From the NCBI GenBank assembly GCA_007376295.1, contig VMGB01000001.1, positions 372,001 to 436,000 on the forward strand: 64,000 nt of DNA, in the 5' to 3' direction. Shown one piece after another: positions 27,119 to 35,774 of this stretch. A program made the position numbers and the translations under genes. This stretch comes from Parcubacteria group bacterium Gr01-1014_13 (GTDB lineage: Bacteria > Patescibacteria > ABY1 > Magasanikbacterales > GWA2-37-8). The notes under the pieces were generated by a model, which was not told the DNA's origin, made no database searches, and was given only the letters and a program-made list of their open reading frames with translations. Position 1 is the stretch's first letter. The number at the start of each line of letters is the position of its first letter.

Positions 27119-27841
27119 TTACAGCTGCTGCATTGCTTTGCTAGCGTCATTGATAAATTGTACCACAGTTTCTTTGGTACGGGCAGAGAGAAGACATTTG
27201 GCGAGTACTTCCGGAGGAATAGTGAGAATGTGGGCTCCGCTTTTACCCCACAAATCTACGTTTTCCGGACTGCGTACAGACCCAACGATAATTTCAATGT
27301 TTTTATAGTTATGAAAATCAAGCCATTGTCTGACATCTTCGAGGACTTTTTGCGCTTGCTCTACACCATGTTCTTCTGAAATTCTACCGGCAAAAATACT
27401 TATATTATGAATTTTTCTTGCGCTAGTCTTCGCCATACCTGCATTGATTGCTTTGGCGGCAAGTATTGCCTGATTAAAGGTCATCATTGCTGTCACATTT
27501 ACAGAAATACCTTCGCTAACCAGTCTGTAAATAGCAGGTAAAAGAGAATTACCATTGCGATCAGTAATAGTTACTTTTACGGTGATGTTTTCTGCCCAGG
27601 TATTGAATTTTCTTGCCTGATTAAGAACCTGTTCTAAATCATCGCTTGTCACCTCAACGCTTAGTGGCTGGGGCGCAATTAAACGAGCGATTTCGATCAA
27701 TCTTTGTTTCATTCCTTCTTCTCCGCCGGAAACGCCGGATTTTAAACAAATACTTGGGTTGGTAGTAACTCCATCACAAATCCCCCAGCTTACATATTTT
27801 TCAATTTCCTTGATGTCAGCGCTGTCGATAAATATTTTCAT
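27119..27841 (-). CDS. tal: Transaldolase / fructose-6-phosphate aldolase family (TalC-like)
   Basis: A 240-residue class I aldolase of the short TalC/MipB/FSA transaldolase family. It starts MKIFIDSADIKEIEKY, followed by the GVTTNPSI motif, the ITVKVTIT strand with the probable Schiff-base lysine, NVTAMMTFNQAILA and GSVRSPENV. Transaldolases of this class can make sedoheptulose 7-phosphate, the first substrate of GmhA, whose gene is in the same operon. That supply role is an inference from context; family members can also split fructose 6-phosphate. Confidence 0.9.
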   Translation of the reverse strand: MKIFIDSADIKEIEKYVSWGICDGVTTNPSICLKSGVSGGEEGMKQRLIEIARLIAPQPLSVEVTSDDLEQVLNQARKFNTWAENITVKVTITDRNGNSLLPAIYRLVSEGISVNVTAMMTFNQAILAAKAINAGMAKTSARKIHNISIFAGRISEEHGVEQAQKVLEDVRQWLDFHNYKNIEIIVGSVRSPENVDLWGKSGAHILTIPPEVLAKCLLSARTKETVVQFINDASKAMQQL

Positions 27842-27860
27842 ATAAATTACTGGTTTATTA

Positions 27861-28397
27861 TTAATTGATAATTTCCAAAATAGAAAGTAAATCTTGTATT
27901 CGTGAGTCTGGTTCTAAATGATCATTACGGCCATCAGAGACAATCACAGACCGAACCCCGGCAGCTCTGGCAGCCAGAAGATCATTATCCGTGTCACCTA
28001 TCATATATGATGATGGCAAATGAATATTCCATTTTTTTGCCGCATCCAGTAGCATGCCTGGGAGTGGTTTTTTGCAGAGACAGCCGTCATTACGACGATG
28101 AAAGCAGATAAAAATATCATCAAATGAAAGATTTTTTACCTCAGCCATTATGCGCTCGTGTTGTTCCTGGGGTAATTTACCATATGCTATATCCGGTTGG
28201 TTTGTAACTAGGATACGAAGATATCCTAGCTTACCAACAGCTTCCAATACTTCCTTAATCCCTGACTTGAAACGGAATTCACTGTGATGATGTGGCGCAG
28301 TAAAACGAACCTTCTTTTCTCCAACAAAAAAATTTTCGCCCCGATCTATAACTTCATTCACAACTCCATCGCGGTCAAAAAAGACAGCCTTTACCAT
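27861..28397 (-). CDS. gmhB: D,D-heptose 1,7-bisphosphate 7-phosphatase (HAD superfamily)
   Basis: A 178-residue HAD-IIIA phosphatase. Motif I is FFDRDGVVNEV (nucleophile Asp of DxDG), motif II LVTNQ, motif III lysine in CKKPLPGM, motif IV MIGDTDNDLLAA. A CFH...CLC cluster in the middle matches the zinc-binding loop of GmhB. It removes the 7-phosphate from D-glycero-D-manno-heptose 1,7-bisphosphate. It sits 6 nt from gmhA in the heptose operon. Histidinol-phosphatase-like relatives share the fold, but context supports GmhB. Confidence 0.88.
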   Translation of the reverse strand: MVKAVFFDRDGVVNEVIDRGENFFVGEKKVRFTAPHHHSEFRFKSGIKEVLEAVGKLGYLRILVTNQPDIAYGKLPQEQHERIMAEVKNLSFDDIFICFHRRNDGCLCKKPLPGMLLDAAKKWNIHLPSSYMIGDTDNDLLAARAAGVRSVIVSDGRNDHLEPDSRIQDLLSILEIIN

Positions 28398-28403
28398 AAT
28401 ATT

Positions 28404-28988
28404 TTAATAACCACTTTGCTGTTTTAACAAATTTATCAATAAATGGTTAACTACTAATTGATAATCTTCAGTGTGAGGAGTTACCATGGATTCTTCGATT
28501 TTTGGCACAACTAAACAAGCGTCGGCAACCTGAGCAGCGACACCAGTCTCCCTGCCAACCACAGCCAGAATTCTTGCACCCACAACTTTGGCATATTCCA
28601 TAGCCTTGACTAAATTTCCAGAAATATTTTGAGTTCCTCCGTTAACAGAGAAAATAAATAGGCAGTCTTTAGCAGTAAGATTATGCATTTCCAGTTGACG
28701 TTTAAAAACAGAATCCCAGCCTTCGTCGTTGGCTAACGCGCTAAACAAGCCCACGTTATCGGTAAGACAAAAAGTAGAGATATTGGCAATTTTATTAAAG
28801 TCGTTGGTAGCGTGGGAAGCCGAAGCTCCTCCTCCACCTATACCCAAAAAGAAAACTCTGCCTTTGAGTTCGCGTGTAATAGATAAAATATCAGCCATTT
28901 TTTCCAAACGTTCTCGACTGCACTCATTGGCAATTTGAGCTGTTCTTTTTAGGTACTGATCTATAAAATTGTGCTTGTCCATAACCAT
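28404..28988 (-). CDS. gmhA: Phosphoheptose (sedoheptulose 7-phosphate) isomerase, SIS domain
   Basis: A 194-residue single-SIS protein with FFLGIGGGGASASHATNDF (phosphate-binding region), a FSVNGGTQNI segment replacing the usual SSSGNS loop, and C-terminal MVTPHTEDYQLVVNHLL with the EDxQ/H features of GmhA. GmhA turns sedoheptulose 7-phosphate into D-glycero-D-manno-heptose 7-phosphate. Neighbouring kinase, phosphatase and nucleotidyltransferase genes complete the pathway. A second possible start is the ATG two codons in. No clear Shine-Dalgarno. Confidence 0.85.
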   Translation of the reverse strand: MVMDKHNFIDQYLKRTAQIANECSRERLEKMADILSITRELKGRVFFLGIGGGGASASHATNDFNKIANISTFCLTDNVGLFSALANDEGWDSVFKRQLEMHNLTAKDCLFIFSVNGGTQNISGNLVKAMEYAKVVGARILAVVGRETGVAAQVADACLVVPKIEESMVTPHTEDYQLVVNHLLINLLKQQSGY

Positions 28989-29083
28989 GAAAATTAAAAA
29001 AATATCAAAAAAACTGACCCCCTTAATTAATACTAACGTTACCTTTTTTTGCCAAGAATGTCAATAATCGACCTGCTCTGTGC

Positions 29084-30079
29084 CTAGTCAAAATCAACCA
29101 TTGTCTTTGCCCCTTCTTTTTCAAATCTAAAGGGCATTTCTTTCAAACCGTTGGTTTTCATCGCTTCACGCACGCTTTTTCTCTCTTTATCTCCAGGACA
29201 ATAAAATACCAAAAATCCACCGCCGCCGGCTCCCATAATTTTGCCACCCAAAGACCCATTTTCTTTGGCCAAAGCATAAAGCCTGTCAATATTTGGATCA
29301 GACATTTTTGTAGACATTGTTTTTTTGATTCGCCAATGCTCATCCATTAATCTACCAAAATTATCCAAATTACCACCTTGAATAGAATTTTTAATTTCCA
29401 TTCCAATCTCTTTAATCTGTAATAGCGATTTAGTCACATCACTTTCTTTTTTCTCAGCCGCAGCGCTCTGCTCGCCCAAAATTACCATAGCACTTCGAGA
29501 AATACCCGTATAAAATAATAGTAACTTATTTTGCAAATCTTCTACTGTTTCACGAGCAATTGCCGCATCAGATACCTGCACGGCTCCATTTTTATCAATA
29601 TTCATTATCGTAAAACCGCCATAGGCTGCCAAATATTGGTCCTGCTTGCCCACAGGCTTATGTAGTAAGTCAATTTCGATATGACAAGCTAGTTCTGCCA
29701 GTTCTTGAACTCCGGAACCCCTACGGGTTAATGTCTGCAATCCTTTTAAAAGTCCAACCAAATAAGAACCAGACGAACCCATCCCTGTACCTGCCGGCAC
29801 ATCGGCCGTGGAAGCGATTTCGATTTGGTCTTTAATGCCATAATATTCCAAAGCAGCCCGAGCCAAATCATGCTCCAGTTGCGCGGTATTTTCTACAATC
29901 TCAATACGAGAATATTTTACACGAACAAGCGAATCCAAAATCGGTCGATTGATACTTATATACATGTACTTATCAATAGCGGCACTAAATACAAAACCGC
30001 CATGCTGTTTATAAAAAGCAGGCAAATCCGTACCGCCTCCGCCAAGCGGGATCCTAAATGGGGTGCGAGTTAAAATCAC
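29084..30079 (-). CDS. hddA: D-glycero-D-manno-heptose 7-phosphate kinase (GHMP kinase)
   Basis: A 331-residue GHMP kinase with start TRTPFRIPLGGGGTDLPAF, the ATP loop PAGTGMGSSGSYLVGLL, HKPVGKQDQYLAAYGG, and a C-terminal GGKIMGAGGGGFLVFY glycine motif. The PLGGGGTDL start and KQDQYAAAYGG form are typical of HddA. It adds the 1-phosphate to heptose 7-phosphate in the GDP-heptose branch. The start codon is GTG, 4 nt after the hddC stop. A 95-nt gap with no confident promoter separates it from gmhA. Confidence 0.9.
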   Translation of the reverse strand: MILTRTPFRIPLGGGGTDLPAFYKQHGGFVFSAAIDKYMYISINRPILDSLVRVKYSRIEIVENTAQLEHDLARAALEYYGIKDQIEIASTADVPAGTGMGSSGSYLVGLLKGLQTLTRRGSGVQELAELACHIEIDLLHKPVGKQDQYLAAYGGFTIMNIDKNGAVQVSDAAIARETVEDLQNKLLLFYTGISRSAMVILGEQSAAAEKKESDVTKSLLQIKEIGMEIKNSIQGGNLDNFGRLMDEHWRIKKTMSTKMSDPNIDRLYALAKENGSLGGKIMGAGGGGFLVFYCPGDKERKSVREAMKTNGLKEMPFRFEKEGAKTMVDFD

Positions 30080-30083
30080 AATT

Positions 30084-30800
30084 TTATTTAATATTAGTAA
30101 AAAAATCTTGGGTCCGATGATAACCTTCTATGTTATCACAACCAAAAACATACTCTTCTTGGCTAAATTGGTACGTGCCAATTTTAATATTGTCCCTCAA
30201 AAGCAATGGAAAAACATCCCAACCGAAATCATATTTCTGCCCCTCGGGAATATATTTAAAAATCTCCGGTTCAAGAACATATGATCCCGCGCTCACCAAA
30301 CTGCTCATTTCATCGGCATTTTCCATGAACTCTTTGACGCTTCTATCAGAATTAAGCAAAACCCGACCCCGACCGATACCACTATTTTTATTTTTAGTCA
30401 TGTCGTGAATAGCCATCGTACAAATAGTTTCATTTTTCTGATGAGCTAACAAAAGATTTTCTAAATTACAATTGGTAACATTATCACCATACAAAAGAAA
30501 AAATGGTTCGGTAAATTCTTTTTCCACTTTCTTCACCGCCCCTGCGCTACCTAAGAGCTCTTCTTCTCTGGAATAAACAATGGACACGCCGAATTTTGAG
30601 CCATCTTGAAAATAATCCATTATTTGATCGGCTTTATAGCAAACATTGATAATTATTTCCCGCACGCCATATTGGCGCGCCAAATCAATATTGTGCTCTA
30701 AAATGGGCTTGCCGTTAATCTCAACCAAAACCTTAGGAATATTATCAGTAAGCGGACGGAGTCTAGTACCCTCTCCGGCCGCCAAAATCATGGCTTTCAT
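30084..30800 (-). CDS. hddC: D-glycero-alpha-D-manno-heptose 1-phosphate guanylyltransferase (nucleotidyltransferase)
   Basis: A 238-residue sugar nucleotidyltransferase: MILAAGEGTRLRPLTDNIPKVLVEINGKPILEH gives the GxGTRLxPLT and PKxL signature, FLLYGDNVTNCNL the metal-binding aspartate. In an operon with HddA, GmhA and GmhB it is best read as HddC, making GDP-D-glycero-alpha-D-manno-heptose. The fold alone would also allow a mannose or glucose 1-phosphate nucleotidyltransferase. It overlaps the upstream GT gene by 4 bp (ATGA type). Confidence 0.85.
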   Translation of the reverse strand: MKAMILAAGEGTRLRPLTDNIPKVLVEINGKPILEHNIDLARQYGVREIIINVCYKADQIMDYFQDGSKFGVSIVYSREEELLGSAGAVKKVEKEFTEPFFLLYGDNVTNCNLENLLLAHQKNETICTMAIHDMTKNKNSGIGRGRVLLNSDRSVKEFMENADEMSSLVSAGSYVLEPEIFKYIPEGQKYDFGWDVFPLLLRDNIKIGTYQFSQEEYVFGCDNIEGYHRTQDFFTNIK

Positions 30801-32134
30801 AATATCTTTTTTAATAATGTTTGCGACTTTCTTTTATATTTTAGATAGCACAACCAAATCTTTTCCAAGATAGAATCAGGATACTCTTTTCCATAAATAT
30901 CTTCAAGTCGTCTGTAATACTCTTCGAACCAACTTTTTATACTATTTTCATCCGGAAAAAAATTGTTAGAAGCGTAATATGCCAAAATATTTGGCGACAA
31001 TTCGATTTTTTTATCCAACGCGCTCTCAATAAATATTTTTTCAAATGTTTTTATACCTATTCTGGCATCGTATTTTTCTAGTACCTCTGTATGATTTTTT
31101 TCTCCCATTCGGGCAACTTCTTCTAAATGGTGATATAGGTAATCAACCGCTTTGGCCATAGCAGCTCCGCTCTCAACCACATAACCATTAACCCCATTTT
31201 TAATTTGTTCTATCTGACCATTATCCTTGGTATGACTTTTGCCCAACGTAAATCTAGGAAATGGCGTAGATTTAACTACAACAGGTTTCTTAAAAAACAT
31301 AGCCTCGGCAATTGTGGAACAGCTGCATTCCCCTATGTGACTATCGTGCACAAAAACATCAATGGCCGAATAAAAAAGCCCGAGCTCCTTGTCCGAAGAA
31401 GTCATATCAAGCATTATCAGATTTTCCGGTGTGCCGGCAGCAATAAGTAAGTTCTTTCTTTCCTCCGGAACCCCATAAATCAAAAATTTTATTTTTGGAT
31501 TCATTTTACAAAGCCTTTTCCACATCACCAACATTTCATCATCCCATTTTTCCATTACCGGCCTGGCCGCCCTGCCTATCACAAAACTTCCTTCCAAACC
31601 CAATTTCATCTTGTAATCTTTTATCTCCGCTTCTGTAGGCATATTTTCTTGCCAGTGCTCACAATTTACCAGCCCATACACTGTCTTGAGTTTTTTAAAA
31701 TCAAATTTTATCTTATTTTGCACGCAATATTTTACAAGGTTGGTCTGACTAACAAAGACATGCTTATCACAGCGCTGACCAAAATAGCCTTTATCAAGCA
31801 CACTGAAGGTGTTCATTTCTAAAAGCGATATGCTATCGCCGATTTCTTTTGCCACCGCATCATGAGCCGGCTCGTTTCTGCCATGTCTGTGCGTATATAC
31901 AACATCAATATTGTTGTCTTTCAAGGTCTGAGCTATTTCTTTAGGATCGGAAATAAAGAAAATTTTATCGCTATCAATAGATTTGGACCGTGGATCATCT
32001 TTAGAACCCATTGAAATCACAAAATGACTGAAAAATTCCTTGTTCAGATTCTTATTCATTGTAATAATTTCTCTGGCCGTACCCCCTATGCCCATGCCGT
32101 TGGTCAGAGAAGCAACTCTTATTTTATTGGTCAT
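30797..32134 (-). CDS. GT4-like glycosyltransferase (GT-B fold)
   Basis: A 445-residue GT-B-like protein. N-terminal ASLTNGMGIGGTAREIITM is the usual glycine-rich GT4 start. The C-terminal domain has RAARPVMEKWDDEMLVMW, IKFLIYGVPEERKNL, GLFYSAIDVFVHDSHIGECSCSTIAEAMFFKKPVV, an E-x7-E-like site. The extra C-terminal 60 residues are charged and aromatic. It overlaps hddC by 4 bp and the methyltransferase gene by 11 bp, so the three are coupled. It may use the GDP-heptose made downstream; this is only positional. Confidence 0.83.
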   Translation of the reverse strand: MTNKIRVASLTNGMGIGGTAREIITMNKNLNKEFFSHFVISMGSKDDPRSKSIDSDKIFFISDPKEIAQTLKDNNIDVVYTHRHGRNEPAHDAVAKEIGDSISLLEMNTFSVLDKGYFGQRCDKHVFVSQTNLVKYCVQNKIKFDFKKLKTVYGLVNCEHWQENMPTEAEIKDYKMKLGLEGSFVIGRAARPVMEKWDDEMLVMWKRLCKMNPKIKFLIYGVPEERKNLLIAAGTPENLIMLDMTSSDKELGLFYSAIDVFVHDSHIGECSCSTIAEAMFFKKPVVVKSTPFPRFTLGKSHTKDNGQIEQIKNGVNGYVVESGAAMAKAVDYLYHHLEEVARMGEKNHTEVLEKYDARIGIKTFEKIFIESALDKKIELSPNILAYYASNNFFPDENSIKSWFEEYYRRLEDIYGKEYPDSILEKIWLCYLKYKRKSQTLLKKIL

Positions 32135-32801
32135 TTTTTTTATTCTTAGTTGCGACTAATATATACTGAATAGCTATTAACTTTGGCCAAAGAAAAAATA
32201 ATTTTTGACCAATACCAAATAGCTTGTTTATGCCAAACCGTTCCCAGCCGCCATTTGATGGCCGCGCTTTTTCCAAATGCAAACCAGCTTGCTCGATTAA
32301 TTCTTTCATTGTCTTTAGAGTGAAAAAACGCATATGGGTCCGATCCATTATACCACCATCCTTATAATCCCAACGGCCAACTAACAATTCCCAACGTATG
32401 GAATAATGGGCGACATTCGGTAATGAGATCACAAATCTTCCTGTTGGTTTTAGAAATTTCTTTAAACCAATAAGTACCTGTAGAGGATCAGTCATATGCT
32501 CCAGCACGTCTCCCAAAAAAATAACGTCAAATTCTTGACCGGCCATTTCCGGCAAATTCAAAAATTCTTCAGCGGTATTTTTGAATAATTTAGTATAACC
32601 GTAATTTTTCGCGTCTTCATAGAGCTCTTGCACCGGCTCAACGCCCCAAACTTCACAATTTTTTTCCTTAATTAAATACTCACCCATATATCCACTGGCC
32701 GTGCCGATTTCCAAAACACGCGAACCTACGGGCACTTCTTGTAAAAGCAGCCAATGTGTTTGATACTTTCCGGAATCGTAACGATAATTGCGTTGTTGCA
32801 T
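32124..32801 (-). CDS. Class I SAM-dependent methyltransferase
   Basis: A 225-residue methyltransferase with motif I VLEIGTASGYMGEYL, an acidic post-II CEVWGVEP, FDVIFLGDVLEHMTDP and PNVAHYSIRW (UbiG/Methyltransf_23 type). The C-terminus is hydrophobic (LFFLWPKLIAIQYILVA) and may touch the membrane. Relatives in glycan clusters methylate sugars or cap chains. It lies between a GT2 gene (6 nt upstream) and a GT4 gene (overlapping). Confidence 0.86.
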   Translation of the reverse strand: MQQRNYRYDSGKYQTHWLLLQEVPVGSRVLEIGTASGYMGEYLIKEKNCEVWGVEPVQELYEDAKNYGYTKLFKNTAEEFLNLPEMAGQEFDVIFLGDVLEHMTDPLQVLIGLKKFLKPTGRFVISLPNVAHYSIRWELLVGRWDYKDGGIMDRTHMRFFTLKTMKELIEQAGLHLEKARPSNGGWERFGINKLFGIGQKLFFLWPKLIAIQYILVATKNKKNDQ

Positions 32802-32807
32802 ATATTA

Positions 32808-33665
32808 CTATTTATTAAGCCAGGTATATTTATAACGTTTATGCATTATCTTATTCTTTAACGGCTGATAAAGTTTTTTAAGATATGAGTAAATAAACTT
32901 TGGGGTTATCCTTTTAAAAACCCCAAAACAAAATGCGTAAATAGCACCCCATAAAAAAAATAGGTCAGTACGAATTCCCCCGAAATATTTCCGAGCAATG
33001 CTCCAATTTTCAAATCGAGCTTTCCACTGATTACTATGTGAAAAACCCATCGTTCCAACTTGATAAATAACTGGCTCAACTTTTTTAAATCTGCGCCCTT
33101 CCGAAATACAACGAAGCACAAAGTCACCATCGCCCGAAACTTTATATTTCGTGTTAAACTTATATTTTTTCATAAGTTCAGTCCGAGCAAAAAGTGTTTG
33201 GTGTCCAAGCGGCAAGCCTTTCCAAGCTATACTCTTTACATCGTCATATGCCTCACATAATACCGCCTGACCGTTAATTTGGCCAATGAACCCCCCATAC
33301 AAGCAGTCGGCTTGCTCAATCGTTGGGTCCGTAAATATTTTTTCGAAAACATCTGTTTGATAAAAATAATCACCGCTGTTCATAAAATTTATCCACTCAC
33401 CGGTAGTATGATCAATACCCTTATTCATAGCCTGAAATATTCCCCCATCTTTTTCACTTACCCAAAAAGCCAATCGATTTGCATATTTTTTTATAATATC
33501 AACTGTGCCATCGGTTGAACCCCCGTCTATAACAATATACTCAACATGTGGGTAAGTTTGATTTAGAACACTAAGCATTGTTTGCTCAATATGCTCCACA
33601 TCATTAAGCACTACGGTAACTATGGAAACCATAGGCGGTTTGAATTCTGTGGTATTGCTATTCAT
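32808..33665 (-). CDS. GT2 glycosyltransferase (WcaA/colanic-acid type)
   Basis: A 285-residue GT-A enzyme with SIVTVVLNDVEHIEQTMLSVLNQTYPHVEYIVIDGGSTDGTVDI, WVSEKDGGIFQAMNKGI and MNSGDYFY, all standard for WcaA-like GT2 proteins where the aspartate of the GD motif takes the DxD role. C-terminal part is basic and aromatic, possibly membrane-associated. Its ATG overlaps the stop of the upstream GT2 by 4 bp. Confidence 0.87.
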   Translation of the reverse strand: MNSNTTEFKPPMVSIVTVVLNDVEHIEQTMLSVLNQTYPHVEYIVIDGGSTDGTVDIIKKYANRLAFWVSEKDGGIFQAMNKGIDHTTGEWINFMNSGDYFYQTDVFEKIFTDPTIEQADCLYGGFIGQINGQAVLCEAYDDVKSIAWKGLPLGHQTLFARTELMKKYKFNTKYKVSGDGDFVLRCISEGRRFKKVEPVIYQVGTMGFSHSNQWKARFENWSIARKYFGGIRTDLFFLWGAIYAFCFGVFKRITPKFIYSYLKKLYQPLKNKIMHKRYKYTWLNK

Positions 33666-34450
33666 AATCGGTTAATTACCCAAGCTACAATCAACTTGTT
33701 AAAATTAACAAATGACGTTATAGCGCCCATTTTAAACTCATTTTTATTTTGCAAAACTTCCGGAATTGGTTCGTTTATTTTCCTGCCAATAATAAAATAT
33801 GTCAATCTTCTTTTTACTTTCCGATTACCGCCAGAGCTATAATCGGAATCATCTTTGGATGATCTGCGAAGATGAGTAGTATGCCAATATCTATTGGTTA
33901 AAAATCGGCTATTAGCTATTTTACAAAATTCCTCATTATCTTTATCTAATAATGTATCTTTGTTGTAGTCGCCTTGCCAATGCACACCCGAGGTAATTTT
34001 AATAAATCTTGGATAGTGAAAATCCTTTTTTCCTAAAATTTTTATAACTCCCTTGCGGTAATAAGTATGATAAATATCTCCAACACATAGATAAAAAGGG
34101 GCTACCAAACACTCCACACCCGCATTTTCTGTAATTATTTTTTTAGCTTCACTCAAGACTCTGGCTGTCCAAATTTCGTCGCCATCTAAAATCATAAACC
34201 AATCTGTCTTTGTTCTATCCACCATTTCTTGCCGCAACTCGGTATGTCGCTTGCCGTCTGCCACGCCTTTTTCCTCAAAAATTATCTTATTCGGATACTC
34301 TTTTACCAAACTTTGAATAATGGCTACAGTTTTATCGGTAGAACCAGTATCAAAGACCATAACCTGGTCGACAAAATTAATTACCGACTTAATGGCGTAA
34401 TAAATAAAATTTTCTTCATTTTTTACCAAACAATGGGCGGTAATTGACAT
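33662..34450 (-). CDS. GT2 glycosyltransferase
   Basis: A 262-residue GT2 with AHCLVKNEENFIYYAIKSV, VMVFDTGSTDKTVAI and FMILDGDEIW (DxDE motif), the pattern of SunS/WaaE-like GT2 enzymes. It ends with TGA, overlapping the next start. Located between the flippase and another GT2 gene. Donor unknown. Confidence 0.86.
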   Translation of the reverse strand: MSITAHCLVKNEENFIYYAIKSVINFVDQVMVFDTGSTDKTVAIIQSLVKEYPNKIIFEEKGVADGKRHTELRQEMVDRTKTDWFMILDGDEIWTARVLSEAKKIITENAGVECLVAPFYLCVGDIYHTYYRKGVIKILGKKDFHYPRFIKITSGVHWQGDYNKDTLLDKDNEEFCKIANSRFLTNRYWHTTHLRRSSKDDSDYSSGGNRKVKRRLTYFIIGRKINEPIPEVLQNKNEFKMGAITSFVNFNKLIVAWVINRL

Positions 34451-34453
34451 ATT

Positions 34454-35755
34454 CTACACTACAATGAAATCTTTTTTCTTAATTAAGAAAAAAGCCCAAA
34501 TTAGGTTCCACAAGAAATTGGCTACTAAACTAATTATATAAGTATAGGCTACTCCCATAATACCGTATCGAGGAATAAATACTAGATTACAAATAACAAG
34601 GAGTACTAGCTGAAAAAATGCGCCTATAGCCATAATATGAGTTTTGTTGAAAATAGTAACGGTCATCGAAAATGGAATGGCTAAAATATTTAATAAAAAA
34701 CCATAAGCCAATATCAAATAAACAGGCATCGCCGCCACATATTTCTGGCCAAAAAGAAAATTTATCAGGTATTGAGATGGGTATATAAGAAGCGCAATTC
34801 CAATTGTACCGACAAGTACCCATTTAAATACTCGCTTAACAAAGGCAATAAGCTCTGTTTTGTTTACCAAAGCGCTTATCTTCGGCATTAAAACGGAACT
34901 GATAGAACCATAAACCACCGGAAAAATTTGAATTAACTGCCAGGCGACGGTAAAAACTGCCACCTGTTCTAGCCCAAGATAATGACTGATCATTACTTGA
35001 TCTATTTTACCGCCGGCAATAGCCATAAGCGATGAAATGGTAAGCCAAAAACTAAACTTAGCCAATTGTGAATGCAGATTACTTTTGACTTCTTGATCTA
35101 CCTCAACTTTTCGGAATTTATCTGGGAACACTCCGTAATTTACTAAAAATAAAATCCAGGGCACAAAAATATAAACGGATAAATACACGAATAAATTTCT
35201 AACGCCCGCCAACGCCAAAATTATAACTATTAACAGGCGCAAAAATCCTTTTAGGGACTGGACTGAAGCCTGATAAAAAAATCTTTGATTGGACTGCAGA
35301 TAAGTAGCCAAAAAACCAAGCAAGATAACGCCGCCAATACCCAGAAAAGAATAAGCCAAGTAAGGGGCGATTTTGGCTTGGCCAAATAAATATTTAGCCA
35401 AAGGATATGATAAAACTATGCCGCCAAGCGTAAGTATCCAAGTTAACGCTACTCGCCAACGCCATACCGTTTTTAGTAATTGTTTTAACTTATCTGTTTG
35501 ATTAGTAGCGATGTAATATGGAGCAAATCGCAGTAGGCCCATGTTTAAACCAAAATCAGATATCTCGGCCATTGTGCTTAACGCTAAAACCGAAAGCGAA
35601 AAAATACCAAAAAACTCCTGGCTTAAAGCTCTGGCCAAAATAATATTAAGGACAAGCAAAGACACGCCGTTTATCAATGACCCGACAGTCACAAAAGCGG
35701 TCTGGTGTAAGGCCCTTTTTTTAAAAATAGATTGTATACGCTCTTGAATTTGCAT
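34454..35755 (-). CDS. Polysaccharide flippase (Wzx/MATE-like oligosaccharide transporter)
   Basis: A 433-residue protein with about twelve to fourteen hydrophobic segments, starting with the amphipathic IQERIQSIFKKRALHQTAFVTVGSLINGVSLLVLNIILARAL typical of Wzx proteins (shown only in outline), then EFFGIFSLSVLAL. It moves lipid-linked oligosaccharide across the cytoplasmic membrane. A longer frame starts at a TTG inside the upstream gene. The ATG at 35753-35755 has GGAG 8 nt before it and is preferred. Together with the Wzy/WaaL-like protein at 54093 it supports a Wzx/Wzy-type pathway. Confidence 0.87.
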   Translation of the reverse strand: MQIQERIQSIFKKRALHQTAFVTVGSLINGVSLLVLNIILARALSQEFFGIFSLSVLALSTMAEISDFGLNMGLLRFAPYYIATNQTDKLKQLLKTVWRWRVALTWILTLGGIVLSYPLAKYLFGQAKIAPYLAYSFLGIGGVILLGFLATYLQSNQRFFYQASVQSLKGFLRLLIVIILALAGVRNLFVYLSVYIFVPWILFLVNYGVFPDKFRKVEVDQEVKSNLHSQLAKFSFWLTISSLMAIAGGKIDQVMISHYLGLEQVAVFTVAWQLIQIFPVVYGSISSVLMPKISALVNKTELIAFVKRVFKWVLVGTIGIALLIYPSQYLINFLFGQKYVAAMPVYLILAYGFLLNILAIPFSMTVTIFNKTHIMAIGAFFQLVLLVICNLVFIPRYGIMGVAYTYIISLVANFLWNLIWAFFLIKKKDFIVV

Positions 35756-35774
35756 AATTTCCACTCCAAAAAAT

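Noticed and set aside
29039..29064. TTGACA upstream of gmhA as a promoter
   Set aside because: The -35 is good but no acceptable -10 follows at 16-18 bases (only TAACGT), so I did not list it as a feature.
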